A stretch of 64,000 bases of DNA from Tetrahymena elliotti 4EA (Eukaryota; Ciliophora; Oligohymenophorea; Hymenostomatida; Tetrahymenidae): contig JH720297.1 of NCBI GenBank assembly GCA_000231825.2, forward strand, positions 1,171,543 to 1,235,542. Reading direction: 5' to 3'. Below the pieces are notes generated by a model, which made no database searches, had not been told where the DNA came from, and saw only the letters and a program-made list of their open reading frames with translations. The translations under genes and the position numbers were made by a program. Position 1 is the stretch's first letter, and each line of letters begins with the position of its first letter. This document shows, one piece after another, positions 48,922-61,436 of the stretch.

Positions 48922-51900
48922 ATGAGTACTTAGGGTAAGAGATAAGAAATTACTAATGACTCTGCTTCTGGATAAGATATTGATTAAGATCAAAAAAAGA
49001 ATGTTGCCAAAAAATAAGTTTCTAAAAATAAAAGAGGTTTAAGTAATGGACCAAATAACAAAAATATGGACATTTGGTAGAGGAATGAAATGGAAAAGCA
49101 TAGAAAAATGATGGAACAAAATCAAAAACGAATGAAGTACTTTTAAATTGTTTAATTAAAAGAAGATTTAGTTTTTGTTGATTATAAAGTCATCATATTA
49201 ATTGTAGCATTTATGATTTATATTTGGAATAGTAATATTGCTTGTCATTAATCTAATTTTTAAAATACAGGGAAAATACATTGAAAGAGAAAAATGAATA
49301 AGAAAAAGCAGAGAGAGAACAATAAGAGATACTAGAAAAATTAAAGAAAGACAAGAAGGAGTAATATGAGAAATATTTGAAGACGAACATTCGTTAAAAT
49401 GATTTGAATTATCAAAAGTAGAAACCAGTTACAAATGTATATAAGAATATAGATATAATTAATGGGATAGATAATTCGAAATAATCAGAAGAGGGATAAC
49501 AATAAGCAAATGATAATAAAAAAGGATTAAAGTAATGGGTTCCTAGACCAGTACCTTTAGAAGATGCAGAAAAACATTTAAAATAGTAAAAAATAGAATA
49601 AGAACTCTACGAGAACTAAATGAAATAAATGGAATTAGTTCAGTTATTGGAAGAAAAAAAAATGCTGGACATGTACAAGAATTTGCCAAAACCTATAAAT
49701 TAAAAAAGAAATTAATATGAGAATTAAGAAAATATCAATGAAGACGATGAATAAAATGGATCTTTTTCTGGAATCGGAGAATCTAATTTATATGTTGACT
49801 CAGAAAATGAATCTTAATTAAGGAAGAAAATGAAAAAGAATGAATAATCTTAGTTAAATATGAAATAATCTGAGAAGAACAAAAATAAATAAGATTACAA
49901 TTATAATTAAGAGATTTCTGTTGTTTAAAACAATTATGATTTATACGGAGATAGATCAAAGACTCCAGACATGCTAGGTTTTGAGGTTTATAATCAAAAT
50001 TATAAAGCTAACTTGTAAAATGAGTAAAATGCCAAAAAGAAATTAGAAAATGAAAAAAACAAAGATAAACAGAACAAAAAAGAAAACAGTCCTTTATAGA
50101 ATAAACCATAAAAGAAAGAAACAAACTTTAAAAAGTTATAAGACAATTCAAAATCAGATAATTATGGGGAATGGAAGTTTGAAGAAGATAACAATCTAGA
50201 TAAAAAATTAAAAAATGATTAATTTGTATAAAAAGTATTACCAAATGGAATGACAAATCATCACAAAGAAGTTATTTTATCTAAAGACTTTTAGAAAATT
50301 AAGTTTGAGTTAGATGATAATATATAAGAAGAAGATGATGAATAAGAACAAGATTATTATGAGGAAGAGGAAAAATATAAATAAGAAATTAAAAATGAAA
50401 AACTAAAGGTATTTTAGAATAAAGAGAATAAGCCTAGCTCTTCATAATCTCGGATAAAGAATTATGTATAAGATAAATAAAATAACTAATCTGATATAAA
50501 GAAGTAACTTGAGTAAAAGGAAATGGAGTTACTTAAAGAGAAGCAAGAGCAGCTAATTAGGTAAAAGAAAGAGTAAAAGTAAAAAGAATAAGAAATGGAA
50601 AAATAAAAATAATAGTATTTGTAATAATATTATAAACAAGATTAAAAGGATTAAAACTAGTAAGAAAAAGACTAGATATTAAAGGAATTTAAAAATTAAT
50701 TTAATGATTTGAAAAAGCAGTATAATTAATTCAGATAAATCACTAATTCAACTTCAAAGTCTAACTTGTAAACAGCATCTAAAGAAAACAATACAGAATC
50801 TGATAGACAAAATAAAATTGACAATAAGAAAAATTAGAGATATGAACCTAAAGTTTAAAATAAAACACCTTAATCTGAACAAGATGAATTTTTAGAATAG
50901 GCAGATTTTGATAATGATTTCTTGTCTAAGCAATCATAAATGAATAATAGTAAAGTTGTAAGAAGAACTAATTATCTCAAAGATGTTAGCAAATTTTCTA
51001 TGAAGTCTCAACCACCAACTGAGAAACCTTCATATTCTAAGCATTAAAAGGAAAGAAGAAAATTTTGGGAAAGAAAAACTAATGAGGATTTTTTGAATCA
51101 ATCAATAGAAGAGAAAGCAACTTTAACAGCAATTAGCAAATTCAAATCTAAGCTTTAAAATAATATCAATATTGATAAACAGTTAAATAATGAAGAGCAA
51201 TCTAACATTTCACCTGAAAAGGCAGAAAAATAAGTAGGATTTTTAATTTTTTTAAACAAATAGATTTTGAACTACTTTTTAATTTTTTTAGAGAGAATTG
51301 GAGGAATGGCAAAAAATCAATGATTAAGAAGTTAAATTATAAAGAGAAATTTTAAAGATTCATATGGATAATTTGGACAAAGTCAAAGATGTTGAAGAAA
51401 AAAATTAAATTAATACTTCTTAGAACAACATTTCTTAAATGTTAGAAAATAAAAGCAAATCTAGAATCAACACAGCTACAACAAATAAATCATCAGCAAC
51501 ATAAAAGACAACTAGGACAAATAAAACAACTACTCATAAAGATAATATAGGTCATAAGAATGCTAAGAATCAAATTAATCCTATTTCAGGTATAATTAAA
51601 AAAATAAAATGATTTTTTTATCTTTATTATGATTAAATTAGAAATAGAAAACGAAGATGACTTAGAAGCATCATTGATGAATTTAGATAACTAGCTCTCT
51701 AATTAAAAGAATAGAATTACTCTAATGACTGCTGAAATAGAACAGTCTTTAAAACCAAAGAATCCTTAGTTAAGAAAAGATATCTTAAATAATCCATCTA
51801 TGCTATAATAGAATCCTTTTACAGTAGATATTACCTCTTAAGATAAAGAATATTTAGAAGAAGAGAAATAGAAATTTTTTACACCAATATAATCTAACCA

Positions 51901-54106
51901 TAAACAATCCAAGCTCAATATCTCCCATATTTCTTCAGTTTCAAATTAAAAAGAATTAGTTAGCAATAGACCAATATCAAATAAGACAAGCATTACTAAT
52001 AATTAATTTAATTCATTGGCAGTAATTCCTCCTCATTTTAGTTAATAATAAAATTTAAATTCTTAATCACATTCTAATTTCTAAGATAAATTACCTAAAA
52101 TCAATTAAAATCTTCAAAGTATTGAACCTTTACAAGATAAATCAAGAATTGAAATCTAAAAATAAAATTCAATAGCAAATTCTTAAATTCAAAGATCAAA
52201 AAATCAATCCAGACAAAGCTCTAATTAATCTTCAATAGTAACTGTTCCTATCTCCAAAAATCCAAACGAGTTGTTGAATAATAATGTTACTTAAAAGAAA
52301 AATATAGATTCCAAAGATAAAGTTTAACAAAATAAAAATAAAGAAATTGAATTAAGGAAAAAATTCCCTGAATTTTTCTCAGATGAGGATTAACAAGAAG
52401 TTACTCCTAAGATAAAGCAAAAGAACAAAAATTATGAATAATTTTAAGCTAATTCTCCAAAATAAATAGACGAAAATTAAGATAAATAAAGTGTTTAATA
52501 AACAGAAGATGCTACTTCAAGTAAATCTAACAGGTAAGAATCAAGCAAATAATTAAAGAAAAAGAAAACACCTTTACAAGATCTTCCTTAACTAAATCCT
52601 TAAGTTATTGAGCAAGATAAGGAAGACATTTATTAATGGTGGAAATCCTTATAAAAATCTATTGAAAAAAGTAATGAAAACACTCCCTCTTAAAAATTGT
52701 CTGAGAATAAAACTCCATCCTAAGTTTTAGGAGAAGAAAAATAGGTCAAAATTTAGTCTAAATAAATTAAAAATGTCGAAGATAAATAAAAAAGAGATTT
52801 AGATGATTAATAAAAAAGAGAATTAGAGGATAAATAAAAAAGAGACTAAGAAAGATAGCAGTAAGCTAAAATTTTAAATCAATAGGTTGAAACTTAAAAG
52901 TATTAATAAGTATATGAAGAGCATAAAATAAAAAAGGAAATATTATAGTAATAAAATAAATAAGATTAAGTAAGTAAAGATTAACAAAGTCCGATGAGTA
53001 AAGAACAAAGAAAGAAAATGATTATGAAGAAATTTTTAGAGGATGTTGATGAAAATGAATAAAATGATACTGAAGACAGGAAAAAATAAAAAAGTAATGT
53101 TGATTTAGAGAAAAATAATGAAAATGAAAATCTAAAATAGCAAAATTAATAAAATAAAAAAAAACTGATTGAAGTTTAATTTGAGCAATACAATGTTGAG
53201 CCAAAAAGAAATAAAAGAGTGAAAAACAATGATGGTATTGAAATAAATGAAAGTGAAATCATGAGTGATAATCTTTCTGTAGTCTCTAGAAATATAGGAG
53301 ATGAATCTGCAAAGAATAATAGAAAACAAAATAGAAATTATTCAGGAAAAAATCAATCAAGTGAAAATTTATCAAAAATAAAAGAATCTAAATCAAGATA
53401 AAGAAGTGCTGATTCCAGCCACACAAATGATTCAAGAAACAAAATCATCAACTAATTAAGAGAACAACAACATTCAAATTCTGCTTCTCCTATAAACCCA
53501 AGTAAAAAAAGAGTTGAAAAGGTTCTAGATAAAAATGTTATTGCAAAAGTTGAACTTTAACAGTAATAAATTGAGTAGGCTATAAAGCAGACACTTGAAA
53601 AGCTTGAATAAGCAGAATTCGATTAAATTTAAAAAGAATAAGAAAAGTAAAAAGTTAACATCACTAAAAGAAAATCAAATGTTTCTTCTAACAATTCTAA
53701 TGTAGAAAAAGAACTCAGTGATATAAGTCATAATTACTCTTTTGCAGAGTCAGACTTCAGTCACATCACTGGAAATGGAAATTATGCAACAAGATAAATT
53801 ATAAAAAAGAATTATGTGGTTACTGGAAAAGTACCTTCTAGGTACAATCATGATAATTTATATCCTTCTAAAAATAAATCAAATAATAACAGCTTTATTG
53901 ATAGTGCAAGCAACATGTCTTCCTCAAAATTTGTCTTTTAAAAAGAAAATATCTAAGATTCTAAATTACAAGCAGTCAGCTAAAGTAATATCTAAAGCAA
54001 AGCTGTAATACCTGAAAACAAAGACATTATTGATGAAGAAGAGTATCAGGGAGATATAAAAATAAACAGAAATGTCAACCTTCAAAAGCTTCTTTTTGTT
54101 GATTGA
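48922..54106 (+). CDS. Large charged coiled-coil protein, unrecognised
   Basis: Four exons: 48922-49136, 49271-51233, 51292-51589, 51642-54106 (TGA at 54104); introns 134, 58 and 52 nt with matching phases; 1646 residues. The composition is dominated by Lys, Glu, Gln, Asn and Ser. A coiled coil starts at about residue 55 (NEMEKHRKMMEQNQKRMK) and runs through NEQEKAEREQQEILEKLKK. Others are at about 50500-50720 (Gln/Lys/Glu repeats), 51290-51400 (ELEEWQKINDQEVKLQREI) and 52740-52960, where a short unit like KQKRDLDDQ is repeated about three times. The conserved-looking pieces are KGLKQWVPRPVPLEDAEKHL near 49530 and DIYQWWKSLQKSI near 52630. I recognise no named family; cytoskeletal or basal-body scaffolds often look like this, but that is only analogy. 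Confidence 0.8.
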
Positions 54107-54965
54107 TTATACTAAATAAAAATTCATACTTCCTTTAATTAAATTTAATATATTTTTATTACTTATTCATTTTTATAATCAATTTCTACTCAAATCATTA
54201 ATTATTTTTTAAATTTTATCATTTTAACAAACTTATTTATTTCATGTAAAATCTTTCACTTTTATTTAAAATTTAATTTATGATATTTTAAAGAATAAAA
54301 GTTTTGATAATAATATGTATGCTTAAATTTTATTTCTGAGTTTTCAAAGGATAAAGTTGAAATAAATGAATATTAGATGCAAAAAGCAATTTTAATAGGA
54401 AAGTCTGTTGATAAAAAAATTGCTAATGAAGGATTTCTGAGTCTACTCTACTTAAAATTTACTTAATTATCAATATATTTTTTTAAATCATAAGTAAATT
54501 AAAATAGGCAAATATTTCTCAACCTATTTTATCAATTATTATCTAATTAATTACTAAATAGTAGAATAAATTGTTTTAGGGTAAAGATATATATTATATC
54601 TTTAATTATTTTTAGATAATTATTAGGTTCTTTGATACATTTAAAAAATCAATATTAAATTGTTTCCTTATTAATATATATCCCTCTTTAATTTTTTCCT
54701 TTTTAACTCAACATTTTTAAATCAAATGAATATAAAATTCTTTCAAAACAAAAAACAGTTATTTACAAAAAAAAGAAAATAACACAAAAATGAAATTGAT
54801 TTTTTAAAAATTAATGATTGAAAAGAAGAAATTATTGATTAAATTTGAATAAAATAGAAGTAGTGAATTGAAATATATACAAATGGTATTAAATTAATAA
54901 AAACTTAAAAATTTAATTTATTATGTTGTTCAATATTATTGTATTTTTATTTATTTGTTGATTAC
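54107..54965. other. Convergent intergenic spacer
   Basis: AT-rich gap of about 860 bp between converging genes; no feature recognised. Confidence 0.5.
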
Positions 54966-56845
54966 TCACTATCCTATTTTTTTAGTTTCTTCTGAATCTA
55001 TTTTTTTTGTTTCACTATCATCTACACTAATTGTATATCTATCCTCAATACTGGCTATAGTCTACTTAACGGCTTCATCAAACTCAGGATATACTGTGGC
55101 TACATGATTTAGTATCTCTACAGTTCTCATAAATTAATCGAAGCTTGATAAAGAAATGTTTTATCTCATATTTGAGAGTAAGTCGAGTACATAAGCTGAA
55201 TCAAATTTGAGTTGAGATCTAAATAAAAGTTTCCAAATAGTGTAGTAAATTTTGAATGGATTTTTATTACGAATTCTAAGTTCTTTATTAATGCAAATCA
55301 TCATTTCTTTTAAAAATAATTCTCTTTCTTTTTGGAAGAGTTTTTAATTTTTGAATGCCAAATATTAATCTTCTCTAGCACAAAGGATATAAACAACTTC
55401 ATCTAGATCCCATTTATCTTTAATTTGATATATTCTACTATCAACAACTCTCAAAGCCTACTCATAGCCTAAATAAGTTAAATAAAATTTGTTAATATTT
55501 TTTATAAAAAACAAAAAAATAATTTACTTGGCAAGGACTGCATCTTAACATTTTTAAAATAATTAAGTAAATCTATGTATTCGAGATCTTATTTATAATG
55601 CTCAAGGTAGAGTTAAATAAATCTAAGATCTATATATGGAGATAGAGAGTAGAGTTCTTTAGGTGAGAACTCTAAATAGTTTTGTTTAACATATTCATCA
55701 AAATGCTACTTTATTTAGCTGTCTACTTATACTTCTTGCAATTCAAATATTTCTAGAATTTTTTAGTAGTCTTTTGCATGAAATTCATTGATATTCTTTA
55801 ATATAGAAGCATTATATGACTTCAGTATCGCTCTAAAGTTATTTTGCTAATCAAACAGCGGTTTAGATTTTTATAATAAAGGTTTCTCATTTTCTTTTTA
55901 GTTTGTGTTGACTTAATTATTTGCATTTTGTAAAACTTATGAAGTAGTTTAATTGAGAGAGTTCTCAGTCAATTCGATTCTTCCATACATAATTTAATTT
56001 ACACTATCAAGTGCTTTTTCTCTTTTGGTCAATTAGGCTTCTCTTTGTATTAGAAAGTGTGAGAAGAAAAGATGACCAAACAAGACTACTTCTTATTTAT
56101 TAAAATTACTTACTTTATGAGAGAGTCTTTCAAAGACAAGTTCTAAAGATTCCATGTAAACGCTTCTATTGGATTTCAGAAGCTAAAGCAAGCCTATCAT
56201 CATTTGAATTTTTTATAGATTATCAAAATCATTGAGTTTGTTCATAAAGTACAAATGGATTGATTCTGAAAGTCTTTTGCTAGTAGAAGGAGAAGAGTCT
56301 TCTCTGAAGTTAAAAGCCTTAGGTAGAACCTTAGCCAATTTGACACATTCTTTGATGTTCAAATTGTGAATATTTTTTAAGAAATATTATTCCATAAGCA
56401 TTTAAAGTTTAGCTGAACCCATCTAAATCTTAACTAGTCCCTCAAGAATATTGATCAATTATTCAGAGGTAAAACCATTCAAATTTTTAATAAAATCTTT
56501 TTCTATTAGATTGTAAGTGTTTGGATCAATTAAGCGATAATTGGAATATGTCACAAATATTTCATATTTCCTCTTTGTATTGTATTTATCTAGTTTTGCA
56601 AATATTTCTTTAGAAATTTCTTTTAATTATTGAATATTCTACTCATAAATATTTGCATCTTCTTTATGCTCAGAAGATTGTCTGCTGCTTTTTTCAACCT
56701 AATTTTCTTCCTAAATATGTTATTTATCCTTAGTTGAACAGAATTAACCATTGTAAGATTTAAAAAGGCTTGAGGGTGCCTTAATTTGGAATTTCTTCCT
56801 AAAAATAATGTTGAGTGGGACTAGCCTTTTAGCTATCTAAAACAT
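54966..56845 (-). CDS. Mitochondrially targeted helical protein, unrecognised
   Basis: Two exons, 56845-55528 and 55468-54966, intron of 59 nt (phase 1), TGA at 54968-54966; 606 residues. The chosen start gives MFQIAKRLVPLNIIFRKKF, a basic amphipathic presequence typical of mitochondrial import; a TGA about 50 nt upstream in the same frame supports a start here. The rest is almost wholly helical with repeated-looking blocks: NGFTSEQLINILEGLVKIQM, LSESIHLYFMNKLNDFDNLQ, SLELVFERLSHKVSNFNKQE, DSRIYQIKDKWDLDEVVYIL, ELRIRNKNPFKIYYTIWKLL. Such helical-repeat arrays recall RAP/FASTK- or PPR-like organellar RNA proteins in alveolates, but I cannot show a RAP domain, so this is only a suggestion. The C-terminus is acidic/Lys-rich. 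Confidence 0.72.
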
Positions 56846-58899
56846 ATCTTTTTTAATTTACTTAAGTATTTTGATTGAATGTCAATTAAAATTGAAAGCA
56901 AGCATATCTTTTCTAAAACAGTCTACTAATAAAATAAACACACATTTTATATAAAATGGTTATTCTTTAGTTAAATCCTTTCTAAATCAAGGGAACAAAC
57001 AAATTAAAATTTTAATAAATAGCTTAATTCGTGTTAGTTATTATATAAATAATTTAAAATAAATTATTCATTTAGATTTATTTTATTTAATTAAGACTCT
57101 TTTATTATTAAAACAATATTTATATAATATTTACCTGATTTATTTTTAGTTAAATTAACTGAATATTTTTTAAATCCAAACATTAAAATAAAAGAATAAA
57201 TAGCTTATTTCCTAATTTTGCTTAATAATAACTAGGCTCTGAATTTTTGTGATTGATATATTTTAATTATAAATACTGTGATTACTCGAATTTAAAGCAC
57301 TTAGAAATTATAATATTCTATTTTTATTACTTTGATTTGGTGTAGAAACTTTTAAAGAAAGGATTTCAGTTCATCTTTTGTATAATTATAAGGTTATACA
57401 GTTGGTAATTATAATCATATTTTAGAAATGCAGTTTATATAAGATAATTTAGGTAGAAAAAAAATTAATTTTATATTTGAAAATGGTTTGTTTTGAGTGA
57501 ATTATGACTTATTGATTAAAATAAGATTTAAACCTTACCTTTTTTAGTTACTTGATTTAGATAGAGTGTAATATATTTAAATATTTAATAAATTTTATTC
57601 AAAAACTTTGTAGATAGATTTAAGAACGTAGAGATTATAAATTGATCATGAAATGTACATAATAGTAATATAATAATCTACCTAATTAAAAATAGTAGTA
57701 AATAAAATTTTTAAAGACTGAGATAAATAATACGTCAATAGATAATTTATAAAATATGAATTCGGTAAATTACTAATCAAGTGATTGTAAAAAAACTTTC
57801 TAAATGAATTATAAAAATTTGATTTGTTACAAAAAATTTACAAGCGAAAGCTTTTGATAGTACGTAAAATTATATGGAAATAAATAGAATATGAACTAAA
57901 TTTTGTGCACGTTTAAAATAAGATCTGGAAGAAGATTATCATAATTTAATTGGGTGTAAATAAAAAATCAATTTCAAAGTAATTAATTAGAGTGAAATTT
58001 TTTATATTTACTTACTAACAGATAAATTATCTTTTCTCTTTTTTTGCAATCAAATATAAAGTATTTAAATACTTTTTCTTGATCATTCCCACACAATTTC
58101 ATAACTAATAAATCAATTTTTATTTATGTTTCTATCTTACTTAACAATGTCAATTGTAATTAAATTTTACAGCATCAGATTTGGTAAGATATAAAATAAA
58201 TAGCATTCATGTATTTGAATTTTAACTTTTAAAATTATTGAAATAGAAGTCTCTTTTCTTTTTTATGTTTCTACTTGAGAATTAATGTAGTTAAATTAAC
58301 AATTCTTTTAAAAATTTTTGTTTAAAACTTATTAAAAAAGACTAAAAAGTATTTGCAACTTTTTTTAGACTTTCTTTATCGAGGTTGTAAATGATATGAT
58401 TTATATTGATTGATTCACTGTATATTTTTATTTCTATTTTTCTTTTCTTTGTTTCTTTATAATGAGTATTAAAGGGTGGGCAGCATAGTCATCATTATAA
58501 TAAGAATTACAATTTATCTAATAAAAAATAATAATTTCTACTTAGCCTCTCAACCCAAACTAATTCATTGATTTATTTACTGATTTCTTAATTTATCTTG
58601 TTGGTTAGTCTATTTTTTAATTATTATGCGTGTTGTGCGCACTCTTTAAAAACTGTCTGATATATTTTGAAAACTGAACTCTTAAATTTCTAAAAAGAGT
58701 TAGGAAACAAATTGAAAAAAAAATTTACTTAAATCTCAAATAATCAATACAAACACCAAAAAAATTTAACAATCAAAAAAAGAAAAAGAAAAAAAGCAAA
58801 TAAAGAAACAAAGTTTTAGTAAAACAACAAATACAGTCAGGAACTAACTAACTAACCCATACAAATAAATACATATAAAAAGTAAGAAAGAATTTTAAG
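56846..58899. other. Long divergent intergenic region
   Basis: A 2-kb AT-rich gap between head-to-head genes. The last ~170 bp before the LITAF gene are A-rich and C-containing with very few G, like a ciliate 5' UTR. A short frame on the minus strand at 57183-57136 (MFGFKKYSV) joins to nothing convincing. No RNA gene recognised. Confidence 0.45.
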
Positions 58900-59476
58900 A
58901 TGGACAACTAGAGCTTTAATAATTTACCTCTTGCAATGAATCAAAAAGATACTGATATTAGTATTCAAATGGGTAGCCCCTGCGTCATGCATCACATTCC
59001 TTAAGCTTAAAATTAGAATTAGATGTACGCTCCTTAGATGATGTAATAATAGCTACCTAATTAATATTAACATCAATAATAAATGATGATGTAACATCCC
59101 TAAATGATTTAGTAATAGTACCCTCTTTTGCAATAATAGGCATAGCACAAACCAATATTTTTATATCCCGCAACTCCTTAATGTAATAAATAAATTTCTT
59201 ATATTACTTTTTTATTAAATTCTTTCTATAAAATTAGAACCTACTTCTAGATACAGTTAGCCCTTGTATTGTTCTAATTGCTAGAGAGTCGTCCCATCAC
59301 TAGTAGAATTTAAGGCTGGTAAGGGAGCATGGGTCTCAGGTATTGTAATTGGCTTACTTGGATGCTGGGCTGGATGCTGCTTGGTTCCATGCTGTAATGA
59401 GGATTTCTAAGATGCTGTTCATCAATGCACTATCTGCCATTAATAACTTGGCAAAAAGCAATTCCTCTTTGATTGA
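58900..59476 (+). CDS. LITAF-domain membrane protein
   Basis: Two exons 58900-59182 and 59238-59476 (TGA at 59474), 55-nt intron, phase 1; 173 residues. The N-terminal half is Gln/Met/Pro-rich, as in LITAF/SIMPLE and CDIP1. The C-terminal ~75 residues form the LITAF domain: first zinc pair in YCSNCQRVVPSLVEF, a hydrophobic and Cys-rich insert (WVSGIVIGLLGCWAGCCLVP CC), then second pair in HQCTICHQQLGKK. The domain sits on the cytosolic face of late-endosome or lysosome membranes as a monotopic hairpin and works in endosomal trafficking. All four zinc Cys are present. Unlike many family members, the first knuckle is CSNC rather than CPxC. Confidence 0.9.
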
Positions 59477-61436
59477 TTTCATTTTAAAAAGAAAGAACAG
59501 TAATCTTTACTAACAAACAAACAAACAAGCATAAATAAATAAATAAATAAATAATATTATCTTTTCCAGACCTACTAACAACATAATATAAAACATACAT
59601 AAATACCTTAGAAACAATATTTATAATTAAAACTATGATAAAAATACTAATCTTAATTGATCGTACTTTAGTATTATAAGTAATATAAATAGAATTACAC
59701 AATATTTCTTTCTTTCTTTTCTTAGCTACACTCTCAATTGTTCTAAATTTTGGTATGCTAATTTAATTAGTTATCTGCTATCATAATTAAATGACTATGC
59801 TTACAACTACACCACTTACTAAATAATAATCAAATTAGTTCTAAAATAAGCAAACAATCAGACTGATATCTTTTAATAATTTTTGAATGTGGTAAAAGAA
59901 TAAATGAATGCTGCTAAGAATGGATAAAAAACTCTGCTTTATATCTAAACATAAATGAATATTAATTTGAAAAAGCTTTGAAAGATAGAAAGGAAATAAT
60001 TAGTATATTATAATTATATTATTTATGAATTTTAACTTATTATTTTGTATATATAAATAACTCTTTATAATTATTAATTAAGTATTTATTACTTATCTTT
60101 ATTCCGTCATTTATTAATTTATTAAGATATTTTTTGAATAATTTACTCTTTCTGATAACAAAAATTACAATTAAATGATAAATATTTATTCTTTTATTAC
60201 AATAGATGTACTTTGGTTATACTAATTTATTCCTTCATTATTCAACTATTATTCAAATTTATACTTTCAATAAATTAGCTCATTTCAATTTATTTCAAAA
60301 TAAAAATTTTATTCTTTTTAATCTTAAATTCAGAATAATTAATTTTTATCCAATTTAATTATTTTATATTTTTAAAAAATTTATTGATTGCAAACTAATA
60401 TTGCTCCATTCTTTTTTTATTGATTCTACTTTTAAGTAACCCAGCTAGCTCAATTATGTTTAATTCTGGGCTATTAGGAGGATACTCAAGTTTTTTTACA
60501 TTATTTTTGTGGAAGTATAAATACTCCTATGATTTTGTTCAACAAAAAAATTATTTTTTTAAAAAAATAAATATTTGAATCACTTTTTATATTTGAATTT
60601 AAAATTATTCTTTCAAGAATTAAAATTATTCTGAATAGAATATCATATTCTTTTGATTGTAATCTATTAAATAAATTATTATTTATAAATCTTACAGACT
60701 TTAATAGAAATATTAAATTAGAAATGGAACTAAAAATTTATTTAATTCATTAAAAAATAAAAAAAGTAATTATTTTTTAATATTAAAATTTAGTTCTATC
60801 TTATCATAAATTTTCTTTATTTTTTCAAATTGTTAAAAAATATTTAGAAAACAGATAGAACAATAGTACAAAATTATTTGTGCTCTTTTAGGAAGATGAT
60901 TTGGATTAAATTTTAATACAAAAAAATTGCTTATTATTCTTTCAAGATGAATTCTAGATTAGTCTTGAATAATTTAGACCTTAAAAAATTAATTGTTTAT
61001 AGTATGCAGTAAGTGAAATAATATATATCAAAAATATAGTAAAATCAATCAAATTAGTTTTGTATTTATTAATTGAAATGTAAGTTAAATTAAAGATAAA
61101 GAAGAAATTTTGAGAAATGAGGAATTTTTAAGCAGTTAAAGAGTGATGACATGACACAAATAAGTTTGTGAATATTGGATATTTAATGTAAAATAAATAT
61201 TTGAAATCAATAGTAAATAATGTAAACGACTTTGATAATTTATTAGTTAACAATCAAAGAAATTTATGTTTTAAGGATATGTTTAAATTAAACTATAAAT
61301 TAATTGTAATAAGATATTATATAACAAAGTAAAGAGTACTTCTATTTTTACTAATTTTTGTTAATAAGTACAGTCAAAATATACATAGATAGATAGGTTC
61401 TACTCATTTTCATACAATTCTTTTAACTCTTTTAAA
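59477..61436. other. Intergenic region with simple repeats
   Basis: About 2 kb of AT-rich sequence between two + strand genes. It has AACAAACAAACAAAC followed by (AAAT)n at about 59510-59553, and otherwise A/T runs. No coding frame or RNA gene recognised. Confidence 0.5.

Noticed and set aside
57136..57183. Possible upstream exon MFGFKKYSVNLTKNKS for the mitochondrial protein gene
   Set aside because: Its phase-1 donor finds no phase-matching acceptor before the coding frame, and the frame has an in-frame TGA upstream of 56845; the start at 56845 gives a good presequence on its own.
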